DNA of 64,000 nucleotides from Myxococcales bacterium (GTDB lineage Bacteria > Myxococcota > Myxococcia > Myxococcales > Myxococcaceae). This document shows, one piece after another, positions 54,099 through 62,917 of this stretch. Position 1 is the stretch's first letter. Each line of letters opens with the position of its first letter. Under the pieces are notes generated by a model. That model worked only from the letters and a program-made list of their open reading frames with translations. It did not search any database and was not told the DNA's origin. The translations under genes were made by a program, and so were the position numbers. The stretch is from assembly GCA_030681895.1 (NCBI GenBank), contig JAUXRI010000270.1:1-64000 (forward strand), in the 5' to 3' direction.

Positions 54099-54950
54099 TC
54101 AGGGCGCTGGCACCAGCGTCAGCAACGCGACCTCTGGTGGCACTCCGAAGCGCACCGGGAACACGCTGGTACCGACGCCAGTGGTGACGAAGAGGCTGCG
54201 GCCGTCTTCCACCTTCAGCCCTGCCGCGTAGCGCTGCCCGTACTCTGACGGCACGATGGGCCGGCCCACCAGGGGGAGCCTCACCTGGCCGCCATGCGTG
54301 TGGCCTGCGAGCACGATGGAGAACCGCGCCGGCATCGTCGGGAAGACGTCTGGGTTGTGCGTGAAGGCCACCACCGGTGCGTCATCGGTGACGAACGAGA
54401 GCGCTTTGGCGGCGTCTGTCTTTCGGGTCCATACGTCGGCGAGCCCGGCCACCCAGAGCCGGCCACGGCTGGTGTCGATGGGCGCGGCCTGATTCTCGAG
54501 CACCCGCACGCCGACGGCCTCGAGCGCGCGCGTGGTGCCTTCGCCGTCAATCCACCAGTCGTGATTTCCAAGCACGGCCCAAACCCCGTGTGGCGCCTTC
54601 CACCCGCGCAGCATCGCCGCCGCGTCGACCGGGGAGACCTGCTTTGCGCCCGGCTCGTGACCGACCAGCACGTCGCCGGCGATGAGGATGAGGTCTGGCT
54701 GCCACGCGTCGATGCGCGCGCCGAGTCTGGCAATGGCGTCGGCGTCGATGAAGGGCGCGCCGATGTGCAGGTCAGAGACGAGCGCGACCTTGAAGCCAGA
54801 CAACGTCGAAGGCCACCCCGGCAGCGCGAGCGTTTCATGTCTCTCGACGAGTCGTGACGGCTCGATGATGAACGCCCACCCCGCGAGGAGCAGGCCCGTC
54901 GCCAGCACACCGATTGCTCCGCGCAGCAGCCGCTTCTTCACCGCGAACAT
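54099..54950 (-). CDS. Membrane-anchored metallophosphoesterase (YkuE/LpxG-like)
   Basis: A calcineurin-type phosphoesterase of 283 residues. After an N-terminal transmembrane helix (about residues 9-28), the metal motifs appear in order: ALVSDLHIGAP (D and H), LILIAGDVLVG, LGNHDWWIDG, FTHNPDVFP, and LAGHTHGGQVRLP. All dinuclear-metal ligands are present, so it should be active. This arrangement matches YkuE-type or UDP-2,3-diacylglucosamine hydrolase (LpxG)-like enzymes of the inner membrane; the substrate cannot be told from sequence. The start ATG at 54950 is 3 nt after AGCAGG. It is divergent from the isoaspartyl peptidase across 62 bp. Confidence 0.85.
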   Translation of the reverse strand: MFAVKKRLLRGAIGVLATGLLLAGWAFIIEPSRLVERHETLALPGWPSTLSGFKVALVSDLHIGAPFIDADAIARLGARIDAWQPDLILIAGDVLVGHEPGAKQVSPVDAAAMLRGWKAPHGVWAVLGNHDWWIDGEGTTRALEAVGVRVLENQAAPIDTSRGRLWVAGLADVWTRKTDAAKALSFVTDDAPVVAFTHNPDVFPTMPARFSIVLAGHTHGGQVRLPLVGRPIVPSEYGQRYAAGLKVEDGRSLFVTTGVGTSVFPVRFGVPPEVALLTLVPAP

Positions 54951-55012
54951 CCTGCTCGAACGGGTGCCGCTCGTCGCCGAAAGTCACTCACCTCCGAACG
55001 CGCGCACGGAAT

Positions 55013-55903
55013 ATGACGCGCGGCATGCGAGCCCCACTTTCCATTCTCGTGCACGGCGGCGCGGGCCTTCACCGTGCAGATGACGACGTCGAAGCCGCGA
55101 CGCGTGGCTGTCTGACCGCCGCGCGCGCAGGGCACGCGGTGTTGAAGCAGGGCGGCACGGCGCTCGACGCCATCGAAGCCGCGGTGCGGCTGCTCGAAGA
55201 CGACCCGGTGTTCAACGCTGGCATCGGCTCGGCGCTGACACGCGAGGGCACGGCCGAGCTCGACGCCTCGGTGATGAACGGCGCCACGCTGGCGGCCGGC
55301 TCGGTCGCGTGTGTCAGCTGTTTCCAGAACCCGGTCACCCTCGCGCGACGGGTGATGGAGCAGTCTCCCCACGTCATGCTGGTGGGGCAGGGCGCCGAGG
55401 CGTTCGGCCGCGCGCAGGGGCTGCCCGTGGTGGCGAACGAACGACTCGTCACCGCTGCGGCGCGCCGAGACCTCGAGACCCATCGCCGCTCGTTCGGCAC
55501 CGTCGGCGCCGTCGCCATCGACGGCCAGGGCACCCTCGCTGCGGCGACGTCGACCGGCGGCACCACCGGGAAGTGGCCTGGCCGCGTCGGCGACTCGCCG
55601 CTCATCGGCTGCGGCACGTATGCAGATGACAAGAAAGCGGCGGTCTCGTGTACCGGTCTTGGTGAAGCCATCATTCGTGTCACGCTCGCCCGCCACGCGG
55701 CAGACCTCGTCGGCCTGGGGCTCGATGGCTTCGAGGCGGCTCGGCAGGCGGTGTCGACCCTGCAGCGCGCAGGCGGCGACGCTGGGCTCATTCTCGTCAC
55801 GCCCGCCGGGCAGCTCGCCTGGGCATTCTCGACGCAACGCATGTCACGGGCATGGGTCAGCGATGATTCGGAAGGCTCGGGGTTTGGGCCCGACCGCGCG
55901 TGA
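55013..55903 (+). CDS. Isoaspartyl peptidase / type 2 asparaginase (Ntn hydrolase)
   Basis: A 296-residue cytoplasmic Ntn hydrolase that splits isoaspartyl dipeptides or asparagine. SILVHGGAG at the start is the family signature. The precursor self-cleaves before Thr163 (in FGTVGAVAID), giving the N-terminal nucleophile Thr; STGGTTGKWPGRVGDSPLIGCGTYA, split by turns, forms the substrate site and is complete. The length is normal. The start is taken at 55013; an ATG at 55025 is an alternative, and neither has a good Shine-Dalgarno. The gene is divergent from the phosphoesterase and followed by a short low-GC region with the AT-hook gene promoter. Confidence 0.9.
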   Translation: MTRGMRAPLSILVHGGAGLHRADDDVEAATRGCLTAARAGHAVLKQGGTALDAIEAAVRLLEDDPVFNAGIGSALTREGTAELDASVMNGATLAAGSVACVSCFQNPVTLARRVMEQSPHVMLVGQGAEAFGRAQGLPVVANERLVTAAARRDLETHRRSFGTVGAVAIDGQGTLAAATSTGGTTGKWPGRVGDSPLIGCGTYADDKKAAVSCTGLGEAIIRVTLARHAADLVGLGLDGFEAARQAVSTLQRAGGDAGLILVTPAGQLAWAFSTQRMSRAWVSDDSEGSGFGPDRA

Positions 55904-55920
55904 GAGTGTGAAAAAGAAGA

Positions 55921-55990
55921 TGTTAACCATTTCACCCATCGACTAGATGAGACACGTCGAAACCGTCGTCCCCCATTTCCCGGAGTCTCA
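55921..55990 (+). promoter_or_regulatory. Promoter and leader of the AT-hook gene
   Basis: The region is less GC-rich than its surroundings. TGTTAA (55921-55926) and CTAGAT (55943-55948) are spaced by 16 bp like -35 and -10 boxes; GGAG lies 5 nt before the ATG at 55991. GTGAAA and TTTCAC flank the -35 box as an inverted pair. Confidence 0.4.
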
Positions 55991-56434
55991 ATGTCTTCAG
56001 TCGATCAGCTTCTTCGCAGCATGGTTCAGGCAGAGGTCGAGCGCGCCATCGGCCCGCTCGCCGCCGCGCTTCAGCAGCAGGGTGAGGTGCTGGGCCGCTT
56101 CGCCGCTGCGTTCGGCGCGCCCATCAAGCGTGGCCCTGGCCGTCCGCGGAAGCTGGCGTTCGGCGCCGTCGCCGCTCCGAAGGCCGCTCGCGCCGTCAAG
56201 GCGAGCTCGTCGTCCGGCAAGACGCTCTGCGCCGTCATCGGGTGCAAGCGCCCGGCGCGCGCGAAGGGCTACTGCGCCGCGCACTACCAGAAGTACCGCA
56301 TGCTCTCGAAGACCGGCCGCCTGCCGTCCGACTGGGTGGAAGAGGCGTCGCCGCAGTCGGTGAAGAACCTCGTGCTGCCCCGCGGCCGCGCTGGCGCGAA
56401 GGCGCTCGCCGAGGCCAAGAAGAAGAATCGCTGA
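55991..56434 (+). CDS. AT-hook protein with Cys/His motif
   Basis: A 147-residue basic protein. Residues about 46-52 read RGPGRPRK, a classic AT-hook that binds the minor groove of DNA. A Cys/His motif follows: CAVIGCKRPARAKGYCAAHYQKYR (split), with spacing C-x4-C-x8-C-x2-H suited to zinc. The N-terminus is an amphipathic helix (LLRSMVQAEVERAIGPLAAALQQQG, split). The tail is Lys-rich (AEAKKKNR). Together they suggest a nucleoid-associated or regulatory DNA-binding protein. Similar small proteins recur in myxobacteria under names such as cell wall protein, which I think is misleading. The ATG has a GGAG 5 nt upstream. It is not in an operon. Confidence 0.65.
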   Translation: MSSVDQLLRSMVQAEVERAIGPLAAALQQQGEVLGRFAAAFGAPIKRGPGRPRKLAFGAVAAPKAARAVKASSSSGKTLCAVIGCKRPARAKGYCAAHYQKYRMLSKTGRLPSDWVEEASPQSVKNLVLPRGRAGAKALAEAKKKNR

Positions 56435-56555
56435 CTCACACCTGACTGACCTCGCGTCGTCCGTTGACGGCGAACGTGGTACGGGCGGTCGTCCTGTGGG
56501 CTTCGTGCCTGCGGGCGGCCGCCTTTCTGTTTCTTTCACTCTGGAGCGCTCACCC

Positions 56556-57410
56556 ATGCCCCCGAATTCGCGCGAGCTCGAGAAGAGCATTCACGTCGAC
56601 CTGTCCAGGCAGGAGACCTACGGCGGCTATCTGCAGCTCGACCGGCTGCTGAATTCACAGACGCCGCGCACGCCCGTGCACGACGAGATGCTGTTCATCA
56701 TTCAGCACCAGACCAGTGAGCTGTGGATGAAGCTCATGCTGCACGAGCTCGACGCCGCGCTGGACTTCGTGAAGCGCGACGAGCTCGAGGCCAGCTTCAA
56801 GATCTTCGCGCGCGTCGCTCACATTCAACGCATGCTCTTCGAGCAGTGGGCGGTGCTCGAGACGATGACGCCGAGCGAGTACCTGCAATTTCGCGATGCG
56901 CTCGGGCGCTCGTCCGGGTTTCAGTCGTACCAGTACCGCGCCATCGAGTTCATGCTGGGCAACAAGGACCCGAACGCGTTGTTGCCACATCGGCAGGACG
57001 AGACCGTGCACGCGGTGCTCTCGGCGCGCCTCACCCAGCCCAGCCTCTACGACGAGTTTCTGCGTTACCTCGGCCGGCACGGCTACGCGGTGCCCGCCAC
57101 CTCGCTCGAGCGCGACTTCACCCAGCCGTACAAGAAGAGCGACGCCATCGTGACGCTGTTCCGCGACGTCTACGAGAACCCAGAGAAGCACTGGAAGGCG
57201 TACGAGATGGCCGAGAAGCTCGTCGACGTCGAGGAGCGCTTCCAGCTCTGGCGCTTCCGTCACATGAAGACCGTGCACCGCATCATCGGGCACAAGCAGG
57301 GCACCGGCGGCTCGTCGGGCGTCACGTTTCTGCAGCGCGCGCTCGAGCTCACCTTCTTCCCCGAGCTGTGGGACGTGCGCACAGAGCTGCGGTCTCCCGG
57401 CGCGCGCTGA
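56556..57410 (+). CDS. kynA: Tryptophan 2,3-dioxygenase
   Basis: A haem enzyme that opens the indole ring of L-tryptophan to N-formylkynurenine, the first step of the kynurenine pathway. The 284-residue sequence is of typical bacterial length. Motifs seen are YGGYLQLDRLL, EMLFIIQHQTSELWMKLMLHEL (split), RSSGFQSYQYR, and FRHMKTVHRIIGHKQGTGGSSGV (split) containing the distal/proximal haem His and the Gly-rich substrate loop. All expected residues are present. The start at 56556 has GGAG about 11 nt upstream; an upstream ATG at 56496 gives only an unconserved leader. No kynurenine formamidase or kynureninase gene is next to it. Confidence 0.95.
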   Translation: MPPNSRELEKSIHVDLSRQETYGGYLQLDRLLNSQTPRTPVHDEMLFIIQHQTSELWMKLMLHELDAALDFVKRDELEASFKIFARVAHIQRMLFEQWAVLETMTPSEYLQFRDALGRSSGFQSYQYRAIEFMLGNKDPNALLPHRQDETVHAVLSARLTQPSLYDEFLRYLGRHGYAVPATSLERDFTQPYKKSDAIVTLFRDVYENPEKHWKAYEMAEKLVDVEERFQLWRFRHMKTVHRIIGHKQGTGGSSGVTFLQRALELTFFPELWDVRTELRSPGAR

Positions 57411-57442
57411 TTCGCCAGAGTTCCCCTTCCGTCACCATGGGC

Positions 57443-57448
57443 TACGCT
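57443..57448 (+). promoter_or_regulatory. Candidate -10 box for the AAA ATPase gene
   Basis: TACGCT is 7 nt before the ATG at 57456, which has no Shine-Dalgarno. It fits TAnnnT. Confidence 0.4.
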
Positions 57449-57455
57449 TTCGCCC

Positions 57456-58997
57456 ATGCCTCGTGATTCTGGTTTCCCCGGTGGCTCCGACGATGAGCAG
57501 GTCGAGCGGCCCCGGCCGTCGTCGCCCGGCGTGACCGGGCCACGGCCTTCGGTCACGCAGGGCATCCCTCAGCGTCGCGGCACCGGCATCGGCTCGCAAG
57601 GGTGGGCGGGCGCGGCAGGCGCGGGTGGTCCTCCACGTGACGCCACGCCCGGCCAACGTCCGCCGTCGTCTGGGGGCGCCGCGCGACCTCCCGCGGGTGG
57701 TGGCGGCAGTAGTCGGCGCGGCAGCACGACCCGCTTCTTCCCACCGCAGCCGCGCTCGATGCTCGAGACGGGCCTCAGCGCGTCGATGATCGAAGAGCTG
57801 GTGCTCAAGGCGCTCTTTTTCGCAGGTGAGCTCCGCGGCTCCGACATCGCCAACCGCATCAAGTTGCCTCAGCTGATCATCGACGAGGTCATCGAGAGCC
57901 TGCGCAAGGCCAAGTACATCGACTTGAAGGGTGGCGCCGGCATGGGCGTCGGCAAGTCGGGCATGATCTACACGCTGACGACCTTCGCGACCGACCTCAT
58001 CCGGCAGATCCTCGACCGCAATCGCTACAATGGGCCCGCGCCGGTTCGCCTCGAAGACTGGTTCGAGGCCGTCAACGTTCAGACCGTGCGTGGCATGCGG
58101 GTGAACCGCACGAAGATGGAGCAGCACTTCGGCGAGCTCGTCGTGAAGGACTACATCTTCGACGGGCTCGGGCCGGCCATCAATTCCGGCAAGGCGGTGT
58201 TCTTCTACGGCCCGCCCGGGAACGGAAAGACCGCGCTCTGTCAGGCGCTCGTCGAATGTTACGAGGGCGAGATCTGGGTGCCGTACGCGCTGCTCGTCGA
58301 CGACTTCATCATTCGCGTCTTCGACTCCACGCTGCACAAGCCCTCGCCCGACGACCCCAACGCGCCGGCGGCCGACGGGCGCTGGGTTCGATGTCGCAGG
58401 CCGCTGGTCGTGGTGGGCGGCGAGCTCACGCTGCAGACGCTCGACCTCATCTACTCGCCCGACGTGAAGTACTACGAGGCGCCGTTTCAGCTCAAAGCCA
58501 CCAACGGCATGCTGCTCATCGACGACTTCGGGCGCCAGAAGGTGTCGCCCATCGACCTGCTCAACCGGTGGATCGTGCCGCTCGAGAGCGAGGTCGACTT
58601 CCTCACGCTCCACACCGGCAAGAAGCTGCAGGTGCCCTTCAACGTCTTCGTGGCCTTCTCGACCAACCTCGACCCGGCCGACCTCGTCGACGACGCCTTC
58701 CTGCGGCGCGTTCGCTACAAGCTCGAGGTGCGCCCGCCTGACGAAGACCAGTTCCATCAAATCTGGGAACGCGTCTGCCAGAAGCGCGGCATCGCCTACG
58801 ACGCCGAGATGATCGACTGGCTCATCGAGGCGCACTACCGGCCTCACAACCGTGGCTTTGCCGCGTGTCAGCCACGCGACCTGCTCGACCAGGTCATCGA
58901 CATCGCCCACTACCGCGGAGAGATTCCCCACCTGTCCGGCGAGCTGCTTGAGGCGGCCGTCAGCAACTACTTCGTCAAGTTCAAGAAGAAGGGCTGA
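57456..58997 (+). CDS. AAA ATPase with disordered N-terminus and winged-helix-like domain
   Basis: A 513-residue ATPase. The first 95 residues are Gly/Pro/Arg-rich and probably disordered. Then a small helical domain (LSASMIEELVLKALFFAGELRGSDIANRIKLP, split) resembles a winged helix. The ATPase core has Walker A GPPGNGKTAL (252-259 for GPPGNGKT), Walker B LLIDDFGRQ (Asp 356-357), and a sensor FSTNLDPADLVDDAFLRRVRYKL with an arginine finger. Its final part RGFAACQPRDLLDQVIDIA resembles a lid domain. I do not recognise the subfamily; it is not MoxR or ClpX. It is followed by the coiled-coil gene after 34 bp, so the two probably form an operon. Confidence 0.75.
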   Translation: MPRDSGFPGGSDDEQVERPRPSSPGVTGPRPSVTQGIPQRRGTGIGSQGWAGAAGAGGPPRDATPGQRPPSSGGAARPPAGGGGSSRRGSTTRFFPPQPRSMLETGLSASMIEELVLKALFFAGELRGSDIANRIKLPQLIIDEVIESLRKAKYIDLKGGAGMGVGKSGMIYTLTTFATDLIRQILDRNRYNGPAPVRLEDWFEAVNVQTVRGMRVNRTKMEQHFGELVVKDYIFDGLGPAINSGKAVFFYGPPGNGKTALCQALVECYEGEIWVPYALLVDDFIIRVFDSTLHKPSPDDPNAPAADGRWVRCRRPLVVVGGELTLQTLDLIYSPDVKYYEAPFQLKATNGMLLIDDFGRQKVSPIDLLNRWIVPLESEVDFLTLHTGKKLQVPFNVFVAFSTNLDPADLVDDAFLRRVRYKLEVRPPDEDQFHQIWERVCQKRGIAYDAEMIDWLIEAHYRPHNRGFAACQPRDLLDQVIDIAHYRGEIPHLSGELLEAAVSNYFVKFKKKG

Positions 58998-59015
58998 TCA
59001 CCGGCCGGGTTGCGC

Positions 59016-59021
59016 TAGACA
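59016..59021 (+). promoter_or_regulatory. Candidate -10 box for the coiled-coil gene
   Basis: TAGACA lies 10 nt before the ATG at 59032. It fits TAnnn only loosely. The gene could also be read through from the ATPase gene. Confidence 0.3.
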
Positions 59022-59031
59022 GAAGCCTCGC

Positions 59032-60666
59032 ATGGCCGGCGCCCCCGACAGCAAGCTGCACGAGCTGCTCAAGTCGGCGGCGCGTGAGCTCAAAGCGACT
59101 CAGCGGGAGCTGGCTGACGAGCGCGATCTGCACGAGCAGGCCCGCAAGGCCCTCGACTCCGAGCGTGCGCGCATCAGGGACCTGCAGCAGCAGGTGGTCG
59201 ACGGCCAGCAGGCGCTCCGCAAGGCACAGCAGGCGGCGGCGGTGCAGGCGTCGGAGTCAGCCACCGCCGCGATTCCCCGCGACCGCTTGACCGCCACGTC
59301 GTCGGACCGCACCGGGCGAATTCCTTTCGGGCACGACCCCAACGTCACCCTCCCGCCGGTGCTCAAGCCGCTCGAAGACAGCACGAACGTCTCGCGGCTC
59401 GACCCCGAGCTGCTCGAGAAGCGCGTTCGGGCGCTCGACGAGGCGCTCAACGAGGCCGAGTCCCAGTCGAAGCAGCACCGCCAACGGGTGGCTGCACTCG
59501 AGGCGCAGCTCGAGGCGATGAAAGAGGTCGACCGGCCTGGCACTGCGCAGGTGCCCGCGCTCGAGGCGTCGCCACAGCTGCAACGTGAAGCCGACGAGTC
59601 CCGGGCGCGCGCCGAGGTCGCCGAGGAGCGCGTGACGGCGCTCGAGGCCGAGCTCGCCGAGGCGAAGAAGGCCCTCGCGCTCGCCGATGAGCTGCACGCT
59701 GGTGAGCTGGCCGAGGCGAAGAAGGCCCAGGCGCTGGCTGATGAGCTGCACGCCGGCGAGCTCGCCGAGGTGAAGAAAGCGCTCGCGCACGCCGATGACC
59801 AGCTCGCGGTCGAGCAGGTGAGCGCACGCGACGCGATGACGAAGTTCGCGGCCGTCGACGCCGAGCTGGCGACGGTGCGAGAGACCGCGGCGCTGGCGAC
59901 CGAGCTCGACGGGCAGCTCGCCACCACCAAGGCGCGAATCTGGGAGCTCGAGCAGCTCAAGACCGACGCCGACGGCAGGCTCGAACAGCTGAGCGCCGAG
60001 GCGCAGGTCGCCCACAGCCGCATCGGCGAGCTGACGGCGCGGGTCAGCCAGCTCGAGAACGACCTCTCGGGCCTTCGGACGCGGCGTGACGAGCTCAACG
60101 TCGAGTTGGCGCGCGTCGAGAACGACCGCAAGAAGCTCACCGTGCGAGTGACCGAGCTCGAGGGCTCGGTGCAGGTGGTGCGTGACGAAGAGGCGAAGGG
60201 GCGCGCGGCGCTCGAGGCCACGCATCAGCAGGCCCTCGCCGCGCTCGAGGCGAAGCGGGCCGAGGCTGACGGCCTGTTCCACAAGGAGAAGGACAAGCAC
60301 CAGCACACCGCGCAGCGCCTGCTCGAAGCGAGACAGAAGACGCGCGAGGTCGAGACGCAGCTCGCCGACGTTCAGGCCCAGCTCGCGGCCGCGCAGGCGA
60401 AGCACACCCAGTCCGAGAACGAGGCCAGGTCGAAGCGCGACGCGCTCGAGGCCGAACACTCGCAGGCGCTCGCCCGGGAGCGCTCGTCCCACGAGTCGAC
60501 GACGACGTCTCTCCAGGCGACCTTGTCCCAGCTCGAGAAGGACCTCGCCCACGCGACGACCGAGTGGCACCACACCAACCGGCAGTATGAGCAGCTGCAC
60601 CGCGAGATGTTGGTGCTGCTCGACCAGCGTGACGAGGCCAGGCGACAGCTCGAGTCGTTGCGCTGA
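59032..60666 (+). CDS. Long coiled-coil protein
   Basis: A 544-residue highly charged protein, most of it a predicted coiled coil (heptad-rich, Glu/Lys/Ala/Leu; for instance AARELKATQRELADERDL, LEEKRVRALDEALNEAE-type segments). A gap around residues 78-125 is Pro- and Ser-rich (FGHDPNVTLPPVLKP). An 18-residue unit repeats three times at about 207-260 (ELAEAKKALALADELHAG). There is no signal peptide or membrane helix. Such proteins act as scaffolds, cytoskeletal or tether proteins. It follows the AAA ATPase by 34 bp, so it may be the ATPase's partner or substrate. The family is not recognised. Confidence 0.7.
   Translation: MAGAPDSKLHELLKSAARELKATQRELADERDLHEQARKALDSERARIRDLQQQVVDGQQALRKAQQAAAVQASESATAAIPRDRLTATSSDRTGRIPFGHDPNVTLPPVLKPLEDSTNVSRLDPELLEKRVRALDEALNEAESQSKQHRQRVAALEAQLEAMKEVDRPGTAQVPALEASPQLQREADESRARAEVAEERVTALEAELAEAKKALALADELHAGELAEAKKAQALADELHAGELAEVKKALAHADDQLAVEQVSARDAMTKFAAVDAELATVRETAALATELDGQLATTKARIWELEQLKTDADGRLEQLSAEAQVAHSRIGELTARVSQLENDLSGLRTRRDELNVELARVENDRKKLTVRVTELEGSVQVVRDEEAKGRAALEATHQQALAALEAKRAEADGLFHKEKDKHQHTAQRLLEARQKTREVETQLADVQAQLAAAQAKHTQSENEARSKRDALEAEHSQALARERSSHESTTTSLQATLSQLEKDLAHATTEWHHTNRQYEQLHREMLVLLDQRDEARRQLESLR
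59650..59811 (+). repeat. 54-bp coding repeat, three copies
   Basis: Three head-to-tail copies start at 59650, 59704 and 59758, each encoding GELAEAKKAxALADELHA-type 18-residue units; the third is more diverged. In-frame duplication lengthened the coiled coil while keeping the heptads roughly in phase. Confidence 0.85.
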
Positions 60667-60768
60667 GCCCGGAAGAGCAGGCGGCGCGGTCGCTCGCTGG
60701 CCGGTCCAACACCTCTTGCTGCGGGTGTCGCTCGACCAGCGCGACGAGGTCTGGCGGCAGCGAGCCGC

Positions 60769-61242
60769 TCAGGGCGCTGCAGGGGGCGGCGCGCGGTTGC
60801 TCGCCAGCCGGTCCAGCACGTCTTCGAGGTGCCGGTACACCTGCACCTCGTGATGGAAGACGTCTTCGATGCGGCCGTCGAGCCCGATGACGAACGTCGC
60901 GCGCCGGTCGATGCGCAACACCGGCCACACCACGCCATAGAGCCCCGAGATGACGCGCGACTCGTCGCCGATGAGCCGAAACTGGAGCTGTTCCTGGAGC
61001 GCGAACTTGCACTGCCGGTCTGACTTGTCGACCGAGAGGCCGATGAGCTCGGCGTTGAGCTGCGTGATGCGCTGGTAGTTGTCGCGGAAGTTGCGCACCT
61101 CGAGGGTGCACGCGGGGCTGAAGGCCTTGGGGAAGAAGAACAGCACCACCTTGCGGGTGCCCTGGTAGCTGGCGAGGTGAACGCGCTCGCCTCGGCAGTC
61201 AACCGTGTCGAAGTCCGGTGCGGGGTCACCGACGGTCAGCAT
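60769..61242 (-). CDS. Peroxiredoxin (Bcp/AhpC-TSA type)
   Basis: A 157-residue thiol peroxidase that reduces peroxides in the cytoplasm. The sequence has the thioredoxin-fold start LTVGDPAPDFDTVD, then VVLFFFPKAFSPACTLE with the peroxidatic Cys45; the usual TPxCT is SPxCT here. A second Cys78 lies in KSDRQCKF at a place where resolving cysteines are sometimes found. The last part (DVLDRLASNRAPPP) is typical. The gene ends about 100 bp from the coiled-coil stop, with nothing seen between, and its neighbour upstream on the same strand is the MocR regulator, 223 bp away. Confidence 0.88.
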   Translation of the reverse strand: MLTVGDPAPDFDTVDCRGERVHLASYQGTRKVVLFFFPKAFSPACTLEVRNFRDNYQRITQLNAELIGLSVDKSDRQCKFALQEQLQFRLIGDESRVISGLYGVVWPVLRIDRRATFVIGLDGRIEDVFHHEVQVYRHLEDVLDRLASNRAPPPAAP

Positions 61243-61465
61243 CGGGCGCGAGGTTCAGCACGACTGCGCCCGCGCTGCCAGTGCCTCGCGAGTGGCTGCA
61301 AGGTGTCCTGCGCTCACCCCGCAGACGTCGCTCGCGCATCGGCGAAGGTGACCAGGGCGCGATCGCTGACATCAACCCATGACGAAGCTCCAGCCGGATG
61401 TCTGCAATCGTCTTCGCAGCACCCTTCACCACGTTCGCCGCCGCCCCAGCTTTCAGCGAGTGGGC

Positions 61466-62917
61466 TCACGGCAGCGACGCCTTCAGGACGTCGACGGCGC
61501 GGGTCAGCTCGTTCTCGGTGAAGCGGGCGAAGACGAGCCGGAGCGCGCCGGGCTCGTGGCCATCGAAGCGGTAGCTCGCGCCGGGGTTGACCGAGACGTT
61601 TCGCGCGCGGGCACGAGCGAGCCACACGTCGAGGGCGAGGGGGCGTCGCACCCTCGCCCAGATGGAGATGCCTCCGGGCGGCAGCGAGAACTCGAGCGTG
61701 TCGCCGAGCTTCGCCGTCAGCTGCTTCGCCAACGCGTCACGCCGCGCCTGGTAGATGACGCGCATCTTGCGCACGTGGCGCTGGAGCTCGCCGTCTTCGA
61801 TGAGCTCGCCGATGGTCGCCTCCATCGGGTGGTCTCCTTGCCGGTCCATCACCGCGCGCAGGCGGGCGATGCGGTCTGCGAGGGCGGTCGGGGCCACCAC
61901 GAAGCCGAGCCGCAGCCCCGGGGCGAGCACCTTCGAGAGCGTTCCCACGCTGGCGACGACGCCCGCGTCATCGCTCGCCATCAGCGGGAGCACGGGCCGG
62001 CCCTCGTAGTGAAACTCGTGGTCGTAGTCGTCTTCGATGACGAGCACCTGGTGCCGCCGCGCCAGCTCGAGGAGCGCGAGGCGCCGTGAGGCCGACATGG
62101 TGACGGTCGTCGGGAACTGGTGGTGCGGCGTGACGTACACCGCGCGCACCTTTCGACGCCGCAGCAGCCGGGCGAGCGCGTCGACGTCGAGCCCTTCCGC
62201 GTCGACGGGAATCGGGGCGAGCCGGGCACCGATGAGGCGCAGCGCATCCCACGCGGGCCGGTAGCCATAGCTCTCGACGGCGACGGTCTCTCCCGGAGCC
62301 ACGACGGCGCGCGCGATGAGGTCGAGCGCCATCTGGCTGCCGCGCGTGACGACGAGCTGATCTTCCGTCGCCGGAATGCCGCGCAGGTCTGACAGCATGC
62401 CCGCGAGCGCCTGCCGCAAGGAGCTGTGGCCTGCCGGGTCGCCGTACTCGAGCAGGTGTCGCCCTTTGCGGCGAACGACGCGACGCCACGTTCGTGCGAG
62501 CAGCTCGACGGGAAAGAGCCGCGGGTCAGGGGTGCCAGCCGAGAGATGGAGCACCTCGTCGCTGAACTGGAACGAGCGAGGGGTGAGGAACGCAGGGAGC
62601 GGCTCGAGCGGAACGCCCAGGGGCGGAAGGCCGGGGCGCCGGGTCGGGCGGGGCTCGACGGGCAACGTCTCTCGCACCCAGGTGCCACGGGTTGGCGTGC
62701 TGTGCACCCAGCCCTGGGCCTCGAGCTCGGCGACGGCCGCGATGACGGTGTTGCGGTTGATGCGCAGCGACTTCGCCCACGCGCGCGTCCCCGGGAGCCG
62801 CTGGCCGGGGAGCAGCCGGCCGCGCCGGATGTCGTTCATCACGCCGTGGGCGAGCTGCAGGAACATCGGGGTCGGCCCTGCCGTCGGCGACGGCATCGTG
62901 ACGGTCCAGTTCGACAT
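61466..62917 (-). CDS. MocR-family GntR/aminotransferase regulator
   Basis: A chimeric transcription factor of 483 residues. The N-terminal winged helix-turn-helix (about residues 12-80: QLAHGVMNDIRRGRLLPGQRLPGTRAWAKSL, split) binds DNA, and the rest is a class I aminotransferase-like domain that senses an amine with PLP. The PLP Lys is residue 329 in TLSKVLAPGLRLG. Relatives control PLP, taurine or GABA genes. The start is the ATG at 62917 (62923 is 6 nt earlier and would fall at the TAGTCC box). It is divergent from a PNPOx-like gene, and inverted GGTCCA/TGGACC repeats lie between them, which suggests that it controls both. Confidence 0.87.
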   Translation of the reverse strand: MSNWTVTMPSPTAGPTPMFLQLAHGVMNDIRRGRLLPGQRLPGTRAWAKSLRINRNTVIAAVAELEAQGWVHSTPTRGTWVRETLPVEPRPTRRPGLPPLGVPLEPLPAFLTPRSFQFSDEVLHLSAGTPDPRLFPVELLARTWRRVVRRKGRHLLEYGDPAGHSSLRQALAGMLSDLRGIPATEDQLVVTRGSQMALDLIARAVVAPGETVAVESYGYRPAWDALRLIGARLAPIPVDAEGLDVDALARLLRRRKVRAVYVTPHHQFPTTVTMSASRRLALLELARRHQVLVIEDDYDHEFHYEGRPVLPLMASDDAGVVASVGTLSKVLAPGLRLGFVVAPTALADRIARLRAVMDRQGDHPMEATIGELIEDGELQRHVRKMRVIYQARRDALAKQLTAKLGDTLEFSLPPGGISIWARVRRPLALDVWLARARARNVSVNPGASYRFDGHEPGALRLVFARFTENELTRAVDVLKASLP

